Shown one piece after another: positions 49,524 to 63,344 of a stretch of DNA of 64,000 bases. Under the pieces are notes generated by a model. That model searched no databases, was not told the DNA's origin, and saw only the letters and a program-made list of their open reading frames with translations. Made by a program: the position numbers and the translations under genes. The number at the start of each line of letters is the position of its first letter. Within the stretch, counting starts at the first letter, position 1. This DNA comes from Beaufortia kweichowensis (Eukaryota; Chordata; Actinopteri; Cypriniformes; Gastromyzontidae): the NCBI GenBank assembly GCA_019155185.1, contig CM032802.1, positions 5,556,501-5,620,500 on the forward strand, given 5' to 3'.

Positions 49524-50740
49524 ATTCTATGTTCATCCATTCATCAATACAATCTTTACAATGTTTCTGATGTTCGCCAGAAGGCATTTTAACTGCACTC
49601 GAAGGAAATTGGTTTTCTGTCTGAATTAGTTTCCAAATGCCTCTTTAAAGATAAATGTTGAAAGAGTTTTGACATGTCTTTAGTATCTTATGCTACCCAA
49701 AGGTAGTTTGTATTTTATGAGCGTGTTTTATGTTTGTGCATGTAAAAATACCCCATTCTTGTTCTCTCTCCAGGCTTGTAATGCATCCTGGCAAGAATAA
49801 TACTGCAAGTATAACTATAAGCTCAATTTTCACAGATGGATATCACACAGAGGTTCTTAGTCTTAATTTGAGCAGCTAGTCAGTTACAATTGGACTTCAG
49901 AGCAACTTTGAGCTGAATGTTTATCTCTGTTTCTTACTCTCTTGAGGGGAAATCAGGCATGGAAACACCCATAGTAAACACTGCATTTGTTCAACACAAA
50001 TGCACACATCTGTAGTGTTGTGGACACTGGGCAAGCCTATACTAAACTAACCTCTGTACTGCACATCACACAACATGCACTTCTTTCAGATTTTCATACA
50101 AAAATACTATAATGGTAACACTATAGAAAATGGTTATTCCATGGTGACGATATACACTGATTAATTGGCATACATTTTTACTACATTTAAAGAATACCAT
50201 ACAGTTAATGTCCAGAAGGTCCACTAAGGTTATTTATTGTAAAGCCTATTCCTTTGCTGCAGGATTAGGGCCATACACAAAATAGAACAGAATATTGTCC
50301 TGGAAGTTATAGTGACATCCTTTTTTTTGGTACTTTTGTTATTGCAGTTGCTAACATCATGTTGTTCAAGATCTGGATTTGTATGCAAAGTTCTGCCACC
50401 TAGTGTTAGCTGATAGAGATGCAATGTATAATAGCACATGTCCAGTACTATAAATACAGTTTTTCTTTACTTCAAAATGGAAAATTTATACTTTTAGCTT
50501 TTGAAAGACACTTTTCATGCCAGTATTTTTTTTTCTATAGCATAATAAGGATTTCCAACATTGTGAAATTTCACAATGTCAAATTATGTTTAGTTTGATA
50601 GTTCTCTCTGGTGGTAAAATGATAGAAATCACATTTTATTGACACTTTTTTTGTCTTTCTAAAGCTTGTTTTATATAATTGATTCTATACACGTGCTTGT
50701 TAAGCTTGGTAAGCTTTTTTTATACATGTTTTCTTGATAT

Positions 50741-50899
50741 AGCTTACTTGAGACCCAGTTGGTAAGAGCATGACACTAGCAATGCCAAGGTCATTGGTTC
50801 ATTCCCAGGGATTGTACATATTAAAAAACAGTATAGTATAATACACTGTAAGTCACTTTGGATGTAAGCGTCTGCCAAATGCATTAATGTAGATGTAAC
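50741..50899 (+). mobile_element. tRNA-derived SINE copy
   Basis: A degenerate pol III A-box-like start (AGTTGGTAAGAGCATG) is followed by a B-box-like GGTTCATTCCC, then a linker and the tail TGTAAGTCACTTTGGATGT, AAGCGTCTGCCAAATGCAT. That tail is shared by many fish SINEs and their partner LINEs. The box B is mutated relative to a tRNA, so this is a fossil copy and not a tRNA gene. The exact SINE family is not assigned. Confidence 0.75.
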
Positions 50900-52290
50900 C
50901 CAATGTCTCCAGCCTCAGTAGCTTTTCTAAACGTGCCATGAGATATGTCAGTGCAAGGAATAGTTTAACATAGGAATTAGTTTAAAAAATAAATGAGTAA
51001 AGTAACAAAGTAACAAGAATTGGTTCTAATCTGTTTTCTTAAGTCAACTGCTGGGACAAAAAATAATGCCTTTAGATTAGGAAACGCCCTAATGCATCTT
51101 TAGATTAACACTTCCTGGGAGAATCTTTGTGTGTGGAAATGTTGAGCTGGCTGTTTCTGTGCTCTGAAAATAAAAGTACAGATGACAGAGAAAAAGCGGC
51201 ACTAAAGTGCTTTAAAACCGGCTGATGTCGGCACGTTAATTCTCTCTTATGACTCTCATAGGAATAGAGCATCACCTCATTTCTCTCTGTCTTTGGACAA
51301 CTAACCATCAAAGTCTTACCCTGTAGCTGATGTGCTACTTCATTAATTAAGCCCATATGTCGCTCTTTCCTCATAATGTAGGATTTCTCCTGACTGGGCA
51401 GTGCTGTGCTGCATGGGACAATACATCAACTACAACATAGAAATACTGCAGGTGGTGTTAAGTCAACACTTTTATGTCCGGTTAAATACGCACACCAGTC
51501 CAGATATGGATGGCACTCTGTAGAGTTTTAATGCTGAGAACCCTTAGAATAGTCAAAATGTAATGTTTTTCGGTCGATTGATTACCGTTTGCATTACTAT
51601 TGTTTTATTACTTGTGTACTCTTTGTAAAATGAAACCCTGGTGCACCCTTTAAGCATAAAAATCACTATATTTATGCATAAAAACTGTGTATTTCCCAAA
51701 GGGAAAAGAAACGCAATTAAAATGTCACAAAGTTTCTAAAAACAAACAAGTCTTCTATGTCTAATTAGGTTTTTAATCAATTTTTTTAATATGTTGTACT
51801 CGATATTTTTGTGTAATGCAAACACAAATGTAGTTTTTGCAGATAAAATCATTTATTTTTCATGTATTTAATAATTCTAAATTGTTTCATAAATGAATCT
51901 CAGTTAAATGCAATTGTTCTATTGGATCTGCGGAAAGGTGTCTGTGAAGTGTAGATAATGGCACAGTTTCAATCTCAAGACGGAGAGAGACAATGTGTTT
52001 TTATGTGCATGTTCGCTAGTCGAAGTCGATTGATAGCGGTGACAGAGATATGAGCGTTATTCTTTCCTTGTATTGTGGTCTTCATTACTGTCAAATGCAC
52101 ATCACTATTCACATTGTGTGCTCTCGGACACTCCCACAGCACGCAGACTCAGTTAGCCAACACCTTATCACACACACAAGCACACAAGCAGTGTCCTTTA
52201 TTCACTGCTGAAGTAGACCACTCAGAATTCCACACTCGTCTGTACTGGAGAAAATGAGGGAGAGAGAGGTGAAGTAAAAGAGAGATCAAG

Positions 52291-52525
52291 GATGAAGCAC
52301 GCTGGCCCGGCAGCGCCGCAAAAATGTCACTAGGGGCTGCGTTATAAATCACTGACCGCTGTGATGTGTTTACTCATTACACCGAGGTGCAGCTCTGTCA
52401 TCCCGAGTCTTATTTAGTCCTCCACAACCCAAACCCGAGGCCGCCACGGCCCGAGCGCTGATCTTATCCACCCAGTGGCTGGGCTGAGATGATACCAACT
52501 GCGCTCGGCTCACCGACTAAACATT
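52291..52525. promoter_or_regulatory. GC/CpG-rich block, candidate regulatory element
   Basis: The block contains GCTGGCCCGGCAGCGCCGC, CCGAGGCCGCCACGGCCCGAGCGC, AACTGCGCTCGGCTCACCG and a GCTGATCTTATCCACC segment (GATA-type TTATC). It is sharply GC-richer than the flanks and has no repeat structure or ORF. It may be a CpG island of an unannotated transcript or an enhancer. Confidence 0.3.
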
Positions 52526-54639
52526 TGTCTCCGACTTTAACTGAATTGTTTACAGAGAGCTAGTTTGTTGTATAGGGTTATTTTTTAAGGTAGCAGATAT
52601 ACAGACTGCTTACATATAAACTTACTGCAGATAATGGATCATGGGATGTATAACAGAAATGATGTCTACTAAACTGTAAAAAAATAAAATAATTTAAGAT
52701 GTGATTTAAGATTTTTATTTGAAATTCATTGATTTATTTTGTTGTTGTTTTATATCTGGGGTGACTATAACCTTTTTTATGCAAGATGATGCATGATATT
52801 CTAATAAGATTATTGTTTAGCATGAAGAATAGAGAAATTGTTTATGGTTTATGGTTATTTCTATTACATTCATTTCTGTCCTCCTCTCACTCTGCCTGAG
52901 ATTAAAGTAACAGTTTGTTTCTCTTGCTCGAAAAACATGAACACAGTTGTTTTAATATTTCATAAAGACTGATACTGCGCAGCTTTAATATGAGAAGTCA
53001 AGCAATCAGGCACTGATTTAAATCTGACTGAAGGCATAAAGCCCTGAGGTAAAGTAGGGCACGACCCATGCTGGAGAAATGAATGTAATCCATCTTTGGG
53101 GTAGGGGTGAGACACGGGGCCACGTCTCTGATACATACCCGTAGCTGTCCGAGAGCGACTCTCTAAATGTCTAGAGGCAAGTTGAAAATGGGGCGTTTAA
53201 TAATAGGAATTTACTGTCTGTAGTTAGTTTTCTTGAAGATGACTGCCAAAGTCCAAAAAGTAACTTGTTCTGTATAGACGGTGATTTTCGGTGATGAAAG
53301 GTATATACAGTACTAGAGCTGAATTTAAAGCTGTAATTAGTCCAACAAATTGTATTGGAAAAGTGTTAGTATGAGCTCAGTTTTCATTAAGATGAAGGTA
53401 AAGTGCAAAATGCCTTTGAATTCTCTTTAGGGATTAGGGACAAAAATATCATTTGAAAAACACAGTTAAGATTCTGATTTCTTATTGGATGATTTTTAGC
53501 AATGGCCTTGATTGCTGTTTTTTGCTATTAAAAGCCATCTATAGCTAAACTTGAATCCTTTACTAAGTCACTAATACAAGACAGGAATACACAAATTTAC
53601 ATACCTACATACACATACACACAGTATTATAGATAGCCATTCCTCTCACAGGCTAAGGGTTAAGAAGGGGAAAATTGTAATTACTTTTCCATCTAACAGT
53701 TTTTACATTTTGTCAATATTTTGCTAAAATGAAACTACTATTGATTTCTCTAAGGTGATTTAGGTTGTCTGCTTGTGTCTTATTTTTTCCTTTTTTTGCA
53801 ATGACTCTACTCTTCCAGTTGAAATCCATAATGCATTAATAATGCTTCATGCATTTGGCACCAGAAAGTAGGAAAAAACATTCTGTCCTCATACCAACAT
53901 CTGTCACTCAGTTTTAAATATGTCCATCCATTGTTTTATGATTACATTTTATCAGGGTCTTCACATTTTTTGTAAAAATAAAAACTTTTTGTTTCCTTTT
54001 CCTTTTGACAAATGTACATTTGAAGACCTGTATGTAACGCTCTCTTCACATGTTTTAAATGCGACTTAATGTGCTTGTGAGCTACAAGCTTGCTGTAGTA
54101 CAATATGTTTAAGTGAACTGTTTTTTAGTAATTGCGACTTGGAAAATGCATTAATGTGACATGTTATAGCAAAAAATTTTTAGTTTAACAGCTTAGAATA
54201 ATGCCTGCTGTAATATCAGACTTGAATTGTTACTATTAGACAAATTATTACTTTTGGCTGTATTTTGACACTGGTGGAATTAAGTTTGATGAGCAGAGGT
54301 TTGACACTCTTTTCTCCTAATAATTCCTCTGGTATTTAACAATAATAGCATCCTGTTTTCTCAGTGAATAGCTGTACACATCTATTGGAATAGACATTTT
54401 GTTCTTTTTACATTCGAGTACTGAAAATTACAGTGTATTTCTTTATCTTGACAGATCAATTTGATCCTCATGATATGACCCTGTGATCTGGCCAGGATTT
54501 TAGCTTATAACTAGGAGAGGCTGTGGTCGCTTTACATCTCTGTCAGGATAAAAGGCTGCTAGGGGCACCAAGATATGTTCCCTCTTAATCTTTAGACTTC
54601 AATTTGTAACATTTGTTGCTTCAATTAATCAGTAGGGTC

Positions 54640-54900
54640 TTGATAATGCACACCTAAGGTAATACATATGTTTGGGAGACTGAGTGTCCACTGGTGAAAA
54701 ATTGAAGCTGTCTGGAGATTAATCATGTTTGGGGCGAAAGCGAGAAAAAAGAGGGAGAGAGAGGTGTCACGTCTCTGGAGAGAAGGACTGTGCAAAATGC
54801 CTGGGCATGAGTGACTCTTAGTGGGTTGAAGCTGATTAATTGGCAGCCTGTTGACTGCAGGGAAAGGGACTGTCCAGACACACATCATAAAGCACAAAGC
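54640..54900. promoter_or_regulatory. motif-rich non-repetitive block
   Basis: The block contains GATTAATCATG, GATTAATTGGC, GATAATGC and GTCACGTC. No ORF or repeat is present. It is noted as a possible enhancer on composition and motif density only. Confidence 0.2.
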
Positions 54901-55373
54901 AAGGGCCCGACTGCACTAGCCACTGTAGTCATCAGCATAGCTCGTCCCTTCAGCATCTCTCCATCTTTCCCTTGGGTAAAGTGATGCCATTACCATCTAG
55001 CTCAGCCCGTAGCAGCTCACATGACAACAACTTGTCAATAATGACCCTTCAGCTGATCATGTAATGAGGTACAGGTCAGGGTAAGGGGTAAAGGTCAGAG
55101 GTGAAAGCAAGTTTTTGGTAACTGTCCACATTGCAGCTTATGGTCTATGAAATTTAGAATGACTCAAATTTAAAGCAACAATTTTACTTTTTTTTTTGTG
55201 GGGTAGGTTGTACAACAATAGCAGACCAGAATGGAAAAATATTAAAATCATTGCAATTCGTAACTATTTTACCAAGATTGATAATTTGTATGAAATCATA
55301 CAATGACATTTTTGCGTTTGGTAGTATTCTGCTCTCGTGACTGTCTTGTTCGGTTTATGGGTAAAGCAGCTTT

Positions 55374-55830
55374 AAAGGAATAGTTCAACCAAAAATAAAA
55401 ATTATTTTATTATTTACGCACCCTCATGTTCATGTCAAACCTGTATGACTTTTTCTTGCTTCAGCAGAACACAGAAGATGATATTTTGCAAAACGCTGGT
55501 TACCGGCATCCATTCACTTTCATAGTATGGGGGTAGATGGTGAATAAATATGTGACTGTGTCATATGGTGTGACGGCAAAAATGTAAAAAAAAAACTTAC
55601 AAAATATACAAATAGCATGAGAGATTTATATTTATTGCTGGAGTTACAAATACGATGAGAAAGATTTATCTTAATTGAGATTTTTGACATGTTTTGTATG
55701 TCACACCATAGGACACAGTCACACATTTATTTGTCAACTACCCATTGACACAAGGTACAATGGAAGTCAATGGGTGCGGGTAAACAGTGTTTTGCAAAAT
55801 ATCTTCTTTTGTGTTCTACAAAAGATGTTG
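55374..55830. mobile_element. long palindromic member of the GGGATAGTTC element family
   Basis: The left end AAAGGAATAGTTCAACCAAA matches the family. From 55466 to 55574 the sequence is the imperfect inverse of 55700-55817 (for example GTGACTGTGTCATATGGTGT against ACACCATAGGACACAGTCAC), with a spacer of about 125 bases. The copies at 28.2 kb and elsewhere lack this inner palindrome (the ATATGGTGTGAC arms). No coding capacity. Confidence 0.75.
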
Positions 55831-58800
55831 CTTTCTTGAGATCAAGCTTAGGTTTCTGTTTTTTAAGTAATATGCTTTTACGAAGAAACAATTCAGAATA
55901 GGCATTGTCATTTTGGTTATTCAGTCTTGAAACTAAGTGCCCTAAACTATTTGTTCCTCTTTGAAAGTGATCATCCTTGACACATCAGGATGAAGAAACT
56001 GATGATTTCTTGTATCCTCTGTCATTTCTTTTCCAATAAGCATTCATTAGGGACTGGTATGTGAGTGCCCTGTAGGTGTGCCATTTAATCCTGAGACCTA
56101 ACTTGCGTGTTTAGTGTTCCATATCTTTGTCATTGTAGTATGGTATTTAGTGCTATAATATGAACTATAGTGATTTGCATTAGGGCTATTAAAATAGAGG
56201 CATTTAGTCATGAATGTTTACATAAACCCAGCATCATTACTTTCATTTATAAACAAGTGCTTTGTTCATTCAGAGACATTATAATAGATGATGATGTTGA
56301 TGTCTTTGCTTCATGAAACCTCCACTTCGATTAGAGCGTGTACGGCAGTCAGCGAGCGCGTTCCAAATATCAAGACACTTAACTCACCAAAGCGAGAGCC
56401 ACTTGAGTGAATACAATTAAAGCAAGGCAACACTCATTTTTCAATTTGCTCATGCCTTTCAAATTGATCACATTTTTTCTCCCTGGTGCAGAAAGCCATT
56501 TGCCAAAGAAAACAGATGGTCAGTGATTTTATGTGCAATTTTTGTAACGTATGGCTTCCTGCTAATATAGTTTGGAGTTTTTCTGCTGTAAAGTAAAGGC
56601 AGAAGATACCTGTAAGGTACTATTTCTTGGGATGGGTTAAGGAGTTTCATTATTGCGTGTATGTTTTTTAAATACATACACATAATACCAATAGAAAATC
56701 TGAGGGCATTTCTTTTGGTGTTCCCTCTGTTTATTTAGAACAGTACAGTAGATGGCAGAGGTGGACCATGTTTTCACCCAGAGCAAGACCAAAGGTGGGC
56801 ACACTTGTGTTAATGGCGTTTCTCACTTATATAAGAATGCAGTCTCTGTTCTGAGTCTCTTATCTGCAAGAAATGACGCTGTGCTTCCTCATCAACTCCT
56901 GCCCCCATATTTTATCTCTAAAAATGCCACGCCAAGTCAGAAACGCACAAGCCTTCCTCATTTTTCTCAGTGATAGAGTGATCTGGCTTTGATCACTGAC
57001 CTATTTAATTAAGCCATTGATAAATGTAAATATCAGATTAGCTATGCCAGCGATTGTGCACACAAAAACATGCCCTCGTTTGAAACTTCTGAAGGACTGA
57101 GAAAATTACAAATGTGCGACACGAGATCTTGCAAACGATGCATTTGCATAAAAGCCAACGTGAAATGCTGTTTGCAGACCATTTTGCATTTTGAATGAAG
57201 ATACTAAGAGTGATGATGTTGGGAGGGAACAAGATTTTGATTAAATATTACAAGACAATTAAACACAAAATGTGCACAGATTATTTGTACGAGTGGAAAT
57301 GTGCATTAAAAAAGTAAATGGAGTCCATTTTGAAGTGTTGAAAACAATAGAACTTATCTAAAAAGGCAAGCGCTGTGGGCTCTAAGAGGAGGATATCAAA
57401 ACGGAAATAGGAGGATGGCGAGGAAGATGGACTCAAGCCCTGATGTGGGAAGAAAATAATGGAAAAGCAGAGAAGCTTAAAAAAGTAATCTTTCTAAAAT
57501 GACTTGATTTTTTTTTCCAGCAAGCTTGTGCCCTGTACTAATAGTGATCGGCGGCAGGCCGTGTTCTGCCATAGCCCCTTTCTGCACTGGAGGGCACAGG
57601 GATTAGGCAGAGAGAGGAAGACCAACTGGACAGAGTCACTGGGCCATATACAGAGCAAGAGAGAGAGGTGAGGGAGTCCGAAAGAGCCAGAGAGTGAGAA
57701 GCATCAAATATTTCCGATTTCACATTCACAGTCTCTCGTCTGTTTTAAGTGGACTAAGTGAATAAAGTTTTACACGGTCGTGCCCTCTGGATGAAGATTA
57801 GATAAGCTTTTTGAGAGCCAAAAGTAAGGCTGGGGCTAGTTGTCACACCCATTTCTTAGTTATAAAGATATTCTTAAAAGTTTTGCCTGAACTTGGAATT
57901 TTAGTAGATACAAAACTAAAAGGAGCACAGAGTTCAAATTATAGTTATTTCATTATTAGCAGGCATAAACGCATGCATTTTTTTGTAAGAATACTTGTAA
58001 AAATATGAAAAAAATGTCCTTCACTTGAATTAACCTTGAATATTCAGTTAAACAACCTTTAACAATTTGTTTGTTCTGTCTAAATCACCAAACATCGTTC
58101 CATTTAACCTTATAAATAATAATTTATACCTGGTAAACCGTATAAATCACTACAAACACATCTATTTACAGCCACAGGTTGCATCACAACTCGATTGTTT
58201 GATTATTTACGCCAAACCCCACACGCAAAAATGATTACGCTGTACTGTTCACAGTTTAGTTCCCTTCTGTTACAGGGTCCATGTTTGACTTTTTGTCTAA
58301 ACAATGAAAGTCTAGCTTGGTTTGTCTAAAAGCCAACAGTGCTGTGTAAGACAATAACATAAAGATCCGAGACAGTAATGGGTCATTATCCATCTTAAAT
58401 GTGGCCGCATTCGACTGGGTGGAAGCGCAGTAATCTCCTCCTGCGGCAGTTCTGGAGATGGAGGACCTTGCACTTGAATGCACCACAAGACAATGAAACC
58501 TGCTTGTCCTTTAATTAAAACAAGCCACCAGCTGTTCTCCCAACAATTAAATATGAGAGGTATGAAGGTGTGATATTTAAAGAGAGTTTGGGCGGCATTG
58601 CTTCCTTTTACAGATGATTTAGCCAGCAGCTGTTGCCTTTTTGAGGCTCGATGAAAGTTAGTGCTAGTGGGCCAGACCACTTTCTTCTTCTGCCATTTTT
58701 TCCCTTGATTTAGATTCCTTGGAATCTCGCAGCTTCACAGCGGTGCGTGGGGATTTGCTGGTCATGACTGTGCTGCCCATGGGATCTCCAGGTCATTGCT

Positions 58801-59879
58801 CATATACCCTACCTGTTGTTTTTCTAAAAAAATCTAGATTAAGCTGGGTGTGGCACAATTGAGTTTAAGTGTTTGTCAGAAATATGTTGTTTAATTGTAA
58901 TTTTAGCCAGCGATTGCTGATATATCAGTCTAGGACTGTGGTCTTGCTATGACTGAAGGCTTTACAAACATGGCTGTGGAGTGCCCCAACTTACTTTAAA
59001 GGACTTTGGTCAATCTCACTCAACTTTGTCCTTTATCTCGTTCATAGAATTTCAATTCTGAACCTTTTGTCTCCTTTTTGTGTCCGTCTGTCTGTCCCAT
59101 CCTAAAGCTTAGTCCTCAAAGCACTTCAAAAACATACTGCTAGGTCAGCTAAAAAGCAAGTAGACACAGTCTGGAGGTCCCTGTAAGGTTACCGAGGAGG
59201 GTGAGAGAGCAACTAGTAAAAGGGAAAAGAGGGAGCGCTCCAGTGAGGCGAGGAGGAAGATGAGGCGTCAGGATTGACAGAAGTGAGACACAGTGATTTG
59301 CCTCTGTGTTTCACAGCCCGGTTGACTGACATTAATGAAAACTCACACAGAGCCAAACACAGCACAAGAAACGCAGGGAATAAACAAGGTCGCTCAGAGG
59401 AGCGTGTCATCTGAAGTCCCATCATTTCCTCACAGAATGTTCCCACTTGAATCCGTTTGTATGACTGTGTGTGTATGTGTGCGTTTGTGTCTTCAGACAC
59501 ACGATTTGATGCTCAGTCACTCTTTGTACATGCTTTTTTATCCGGTGTGATGTTGACTTAAATCACCAAAGATCCAAAGAGACATGAACGTCTTAAGACT
59601 GTCCAGAGTTGTCCAAAACCAAATGAAACATGATTTGCATGTTTTGAAGGAAATGCAAGTGCTTTTAAGGCAGTAAAGAGTAGTGTTTAATTTTTAGGTA
59701 AACTTGTGTTTTAGACTGGTAATGTTTAATTGAAAGTCATAGGTCATTTATTTTCTGATGGACAATATCATTAATAGATTAACCTGTTAAAAAAACAAAA
59801 ACAAAAAAATATAAAAAATTTTAGTTGGGACAGTATTTTTATTTTTAGTGACAGTTCAGTCTAGTGCATAATGTAAAGA

Positions 59880-60065
59880 TGTTTACCATTAAAACTATTA
59901 CAAATTTCTTGATTTCTTGGTTCTTAATCCAGTGGGATTTAACGGTCAGATTTAATGGCCAAATGAAATCACATCCCATTAATAAAACCCAACACGCTAC
60001 CAGTAAAATTTCCATTAAACCCAATACAATTACCATTAACACCATTAAATCCAATTTCAGTGATT
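59880..60065. repeat. degenerate CCATTAA/TTAATGG repeat
   Basis: The words CCATTAA, TTTAATGG and AAACCCAA recur at short intervals in both orientations (AATGGCCAAATG, CCCATTAATAAAACCC, TCCATTAAACCCAATAC, ACCATTAACACCATTAAA). No family is assigned. Confidence 0.45.
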
Positions 60066-61639
60066 GTTTCCATTATTTGTTCAGCAGGAAAGACTGAATT
60101 GGAACTCTTATCCAAAAGGATTATTCTGTCATCGCTTAATGTATGATTAAACGCTAAACATTTCATCATTTAAAGTGAACAGAAAATGTATATTTCATAA
60201 AAAAGTATAAAGTTTACAAAAACAGACAATAACCCTTTTACGTGCAAGCATTGTAATGAAATGTATGTTCAATGCTTAGAGTGCTATGCGTCTCTCTCGC
60301 CCAAAACACGTTTGACCCATTTCTTCTCTTGTGATTTCAGCAACACCTCATAGAAGATAAAATGAGCCTGTTTCAGGAGGTGTGAATATAATGAGATGGT
60401 AGTTTGAGGTTGACTTCAGAGATGGCATGGTCCTTCGAGCTGTGCGAGAGGAGATGGGCCTTACATAATTGAAATCCACAGAGGAATGTTGAAGAACTGC
60501 TGTGCAAGAGGGGTTCACACTAATCCTCAATTCTTCTCGAGATAAAGATGTTGCTGAGATTGAGTTCTGCTAAGGGACCATTGAGCCACACAGAGCTTCA
60601 TGCTTCGAGGGTGATGGGAGACAGAACGGGTTCAGTATTTTAATAATTAATATTTTTAAATGGAGACAATTAACATCTTTATTTGTTTAATAAGTGACTC
60701 AATAACGAGCCTCAGGTTGGGGTTTAGACCAATTAAGACCTTAACTTATTTAAGGTCATAATGTAATGAAAATATCTGAAATTATTCATGAAAATTTTCA
60801 CAAATTCTTTTGGTTTATAGCTTGTAAAGTATTGCATAGTGGTTTGCAAATAAAAAGTAATTATTCTTAGTGGTGAATCCGTATTTGTCCACAGCAAAAT
60901 ACTGAGCTGTGTTGTGTCTCTAAACAAAAACTGCAGTTGACATTCACATAGACAAAGTGACCTCAGTTTCAGTCCATCCAAATGACTCAGCGCATTTATG
61001 TTTCATCTGTTGCTCCGCCCGTCCGTCCTCTCCACGGCAATGAGAACCCCGGCACTGACCGTCCTTTATCATGTGGGTGCATGAGAGAATAATAAAGGCC
61101 AAAGTGTGCCATCAGCTCCCCTGGTTTAAGAGAAGCACAAACAGAGACGAGACAAATGTCTGTGTGAGGTCAACATGATGGAAGGGGTGGCTAGGATCAT
61201 TTGACAGCTCCGTTACTAGAACGGAGGATTTGTAAGCATGATAACAAGTTAACGGTTGGTTCAAAGGTCTGTCTTTGTTTTTGACCTTTGATGGAAATCA
61301 TTTGTCTTGAAGACCTTGTAATACGATGTGGACTTCTCTGAAAGATATGTCACTGAGATGTGTCAAGGTGTAAAATTGTCCTATGTTTCTTTTTTCAAAG
61401 GCTCAATATCTATTTCCAACAGAATGTCAAGTTATCATTCCACAATGCATTGTTCTGTTGTCTCAGAGTTTGTAGGGGCTGACTGGACAATCCTAAATGA
61501 ATTGAGCCCATATCTGCCTCGGCTATGATCAGAAAGTCATCATCCTGCCCGGTCATGGCCATCACTATAATATGATCAGCGGCACAAAGATTAAAGAGCT
61601 ACAATTTCCTCTCCACTAAAGTAACCCGAGGTCTCATTT

Positions 61640-61960
61640 GGAGACATCACTAATCTTTACACAGCTCTTCGTCTCTGTCACGATGCCTTTCAGAAGCTGA
61701 AATTGGCGCCAATGGCCTCCTCTTCTCCCTCTCCCGTATTCCCTCTCTCCGCTGACATCCCCATTAGGGCGATCCGGTTGATAAATGCCATGCAGATTAG
61801 CAGAGGGGAGAGTCTCGACTTGACGTGGGTCCTCGGGCTGCTCTTTCCAGCTCTGCCTCGGATCTTTCCTCTGCTGTGCCCTTCATATCACGCTCGGTGT
61901 CTGAGCGGGCGAAACTGGCGCAGTCTAATAGTTATTCATGAGGTTTTATAGTGACCTCAC
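61640..61960. promoter_or_regulatory. GC-richer, repeat-free block, candidate conserved non-coding element
   Basis: The block contains TTGGCGCCAATGG (palindromic, E2F/NFI-like), GGGCGATCCGG, TTGATAAATGCCATGCAG and GAGCGGGCGAAACTGGCGC. It lacks repeats and open frames with domain content. Position and composition resemble vertebrate enhancers; this is inference. Confidence 0.25.
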
Positions 61961-62729
61961 ATTGGACATAGAGGGCAGGAAGATAGAGATAAACGCGGCA
62001 GAAGCTACTGCGCTTACTGTGGCTGTGCAAAACTTTGTGTCTCTATTTGTAAGTAGAGAAGAAAAGTGGAGTTTATACAGTATACAAGTCTGGGCCTTTT
62101 TGGTGGGTCAAATGTTCCCATGTGGCTTAAGGGGTTTTAGAATGGCGCTAAAGGGATGGACAGTTACAAATCATTTGGCCCATCGGTTTTTCATCTAGCT
62201 CTTTCCTGTATCTGTTTTCTATCCGCTTAAAGGCAAATAACCAAAACTGGACATGTCTGATGCCGTTTCATTTTGAGAATGTGTTTTTGTTTATTGTCCA
62301 TCAGTGCTTTTCATTTAGCATTTCTATTGCTTTGAGCAGAAGGTTTGTGAGATATACACAAAGGAAACTAAGTGTTGAGAAAATGGCAGCGTGTTATACT
62401 CTGTGCTGCCAAGAATTGAGATTACCAGACTGATAATGGAACAGATTCACATCACACCAATAGCAAGAGATGTAATTTCCATGCAAATATCTTCTAGAAA
62501 AAAAACGGTACGCCAATCAATTTCCCACATTCCTCTCCCCCTTCCTTTGCTCTTTCCAAACTTCACTATTTTCTTAGATTTTTCATGTTCATTCCACAAC
62601 CACTGAAAACCGGTGCCGGACATTACCTTGTTGGCCTTTTTTTGTGGCGAGTACAGTTTGCTGTCGTGATTTTGTGAGACTGCTTGTCCTTTCGTTTCAT
62701 CCACTTCGCTGCTTTGCGGGGATACAGAT

Positions 62730-63240
62730 GGCTGCGATAGCAGTCACATTTGGATTGCTCAAGCCCTGATCGTATGCCAAGCAGTGCGACAACCCCATTA
62801 ATCTTCCTTATCAGTATGGCAGTTAGAGCTAAGTCCCCTGTACTGTGTACTTTGCATGGGGCCACCACTCACCAATAGAGGTAGAATAAAGCTCCCCGCA
62901 CTGATTTAGCACCGCCTCTGAATTACAGCTAGTGTCACCCCTGCAGAATGGACATTCCCCTTGCTTCTGGTCTCGACCTCTCTGTTATTGTATTTCTTTC
63001 AAAACACTTTCTGCAGTCCTTAAACCAATGGCTTGACAATTTCGTAATTGTGTTGGGCGATAAGAAGCTAATTAACTTATAGAAGATGCCTTATCGTCTC
63101 CGCCGCTCCACGCTAGCCAATGAATGACCTTGATAAAATCTGCCCAAGTGCTTGTTGAGTTTCTCAAGCTCTGTGTGTTGGTGAAGCCATTGATATCCTA
63201 CTGTTTGTCAGCACGAGCGGGAAATGATTAATTACATTGA
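62730..63240. promoter_or_regulatory. block with paired GATA and TAATTA sites
   Basis: GATAAG at 63059-63064 and its inverse CTTATC at 63090-63095 flank TAATTA at 63069-63074; a second TAATTA lies at 63229-63234. Upstream text (GGGGCCACCACTCACCAATAG, AGCACCGCCTCTGAATTACAGC) is repeat-free. It is a candidate homeodomain/GATA-bound enhancer. Confidence 0.3.
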
Positions 63241-63344
63241 GGGATACAGGATGGGAGAAGATGAGTTTGATCTTGGGTTGGGGTTGGGTAAGCTCTGGAG
63301 GGAATATTGAGGCTTCTGATGTGAATTTGATGAAAAAGACATAT

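Noticed and set aside
50741..50899. tRNA gene
   Set aside because: The A and B boxes are degenerate, no cloverleaf could be drawn, and the LINE-like tail marks it as a SINE.
61938..62198. 86-codon ORF on the + strand
   Set aside because: No homology recognised and no splice or promoter context; judged chance within a GC-richer block.
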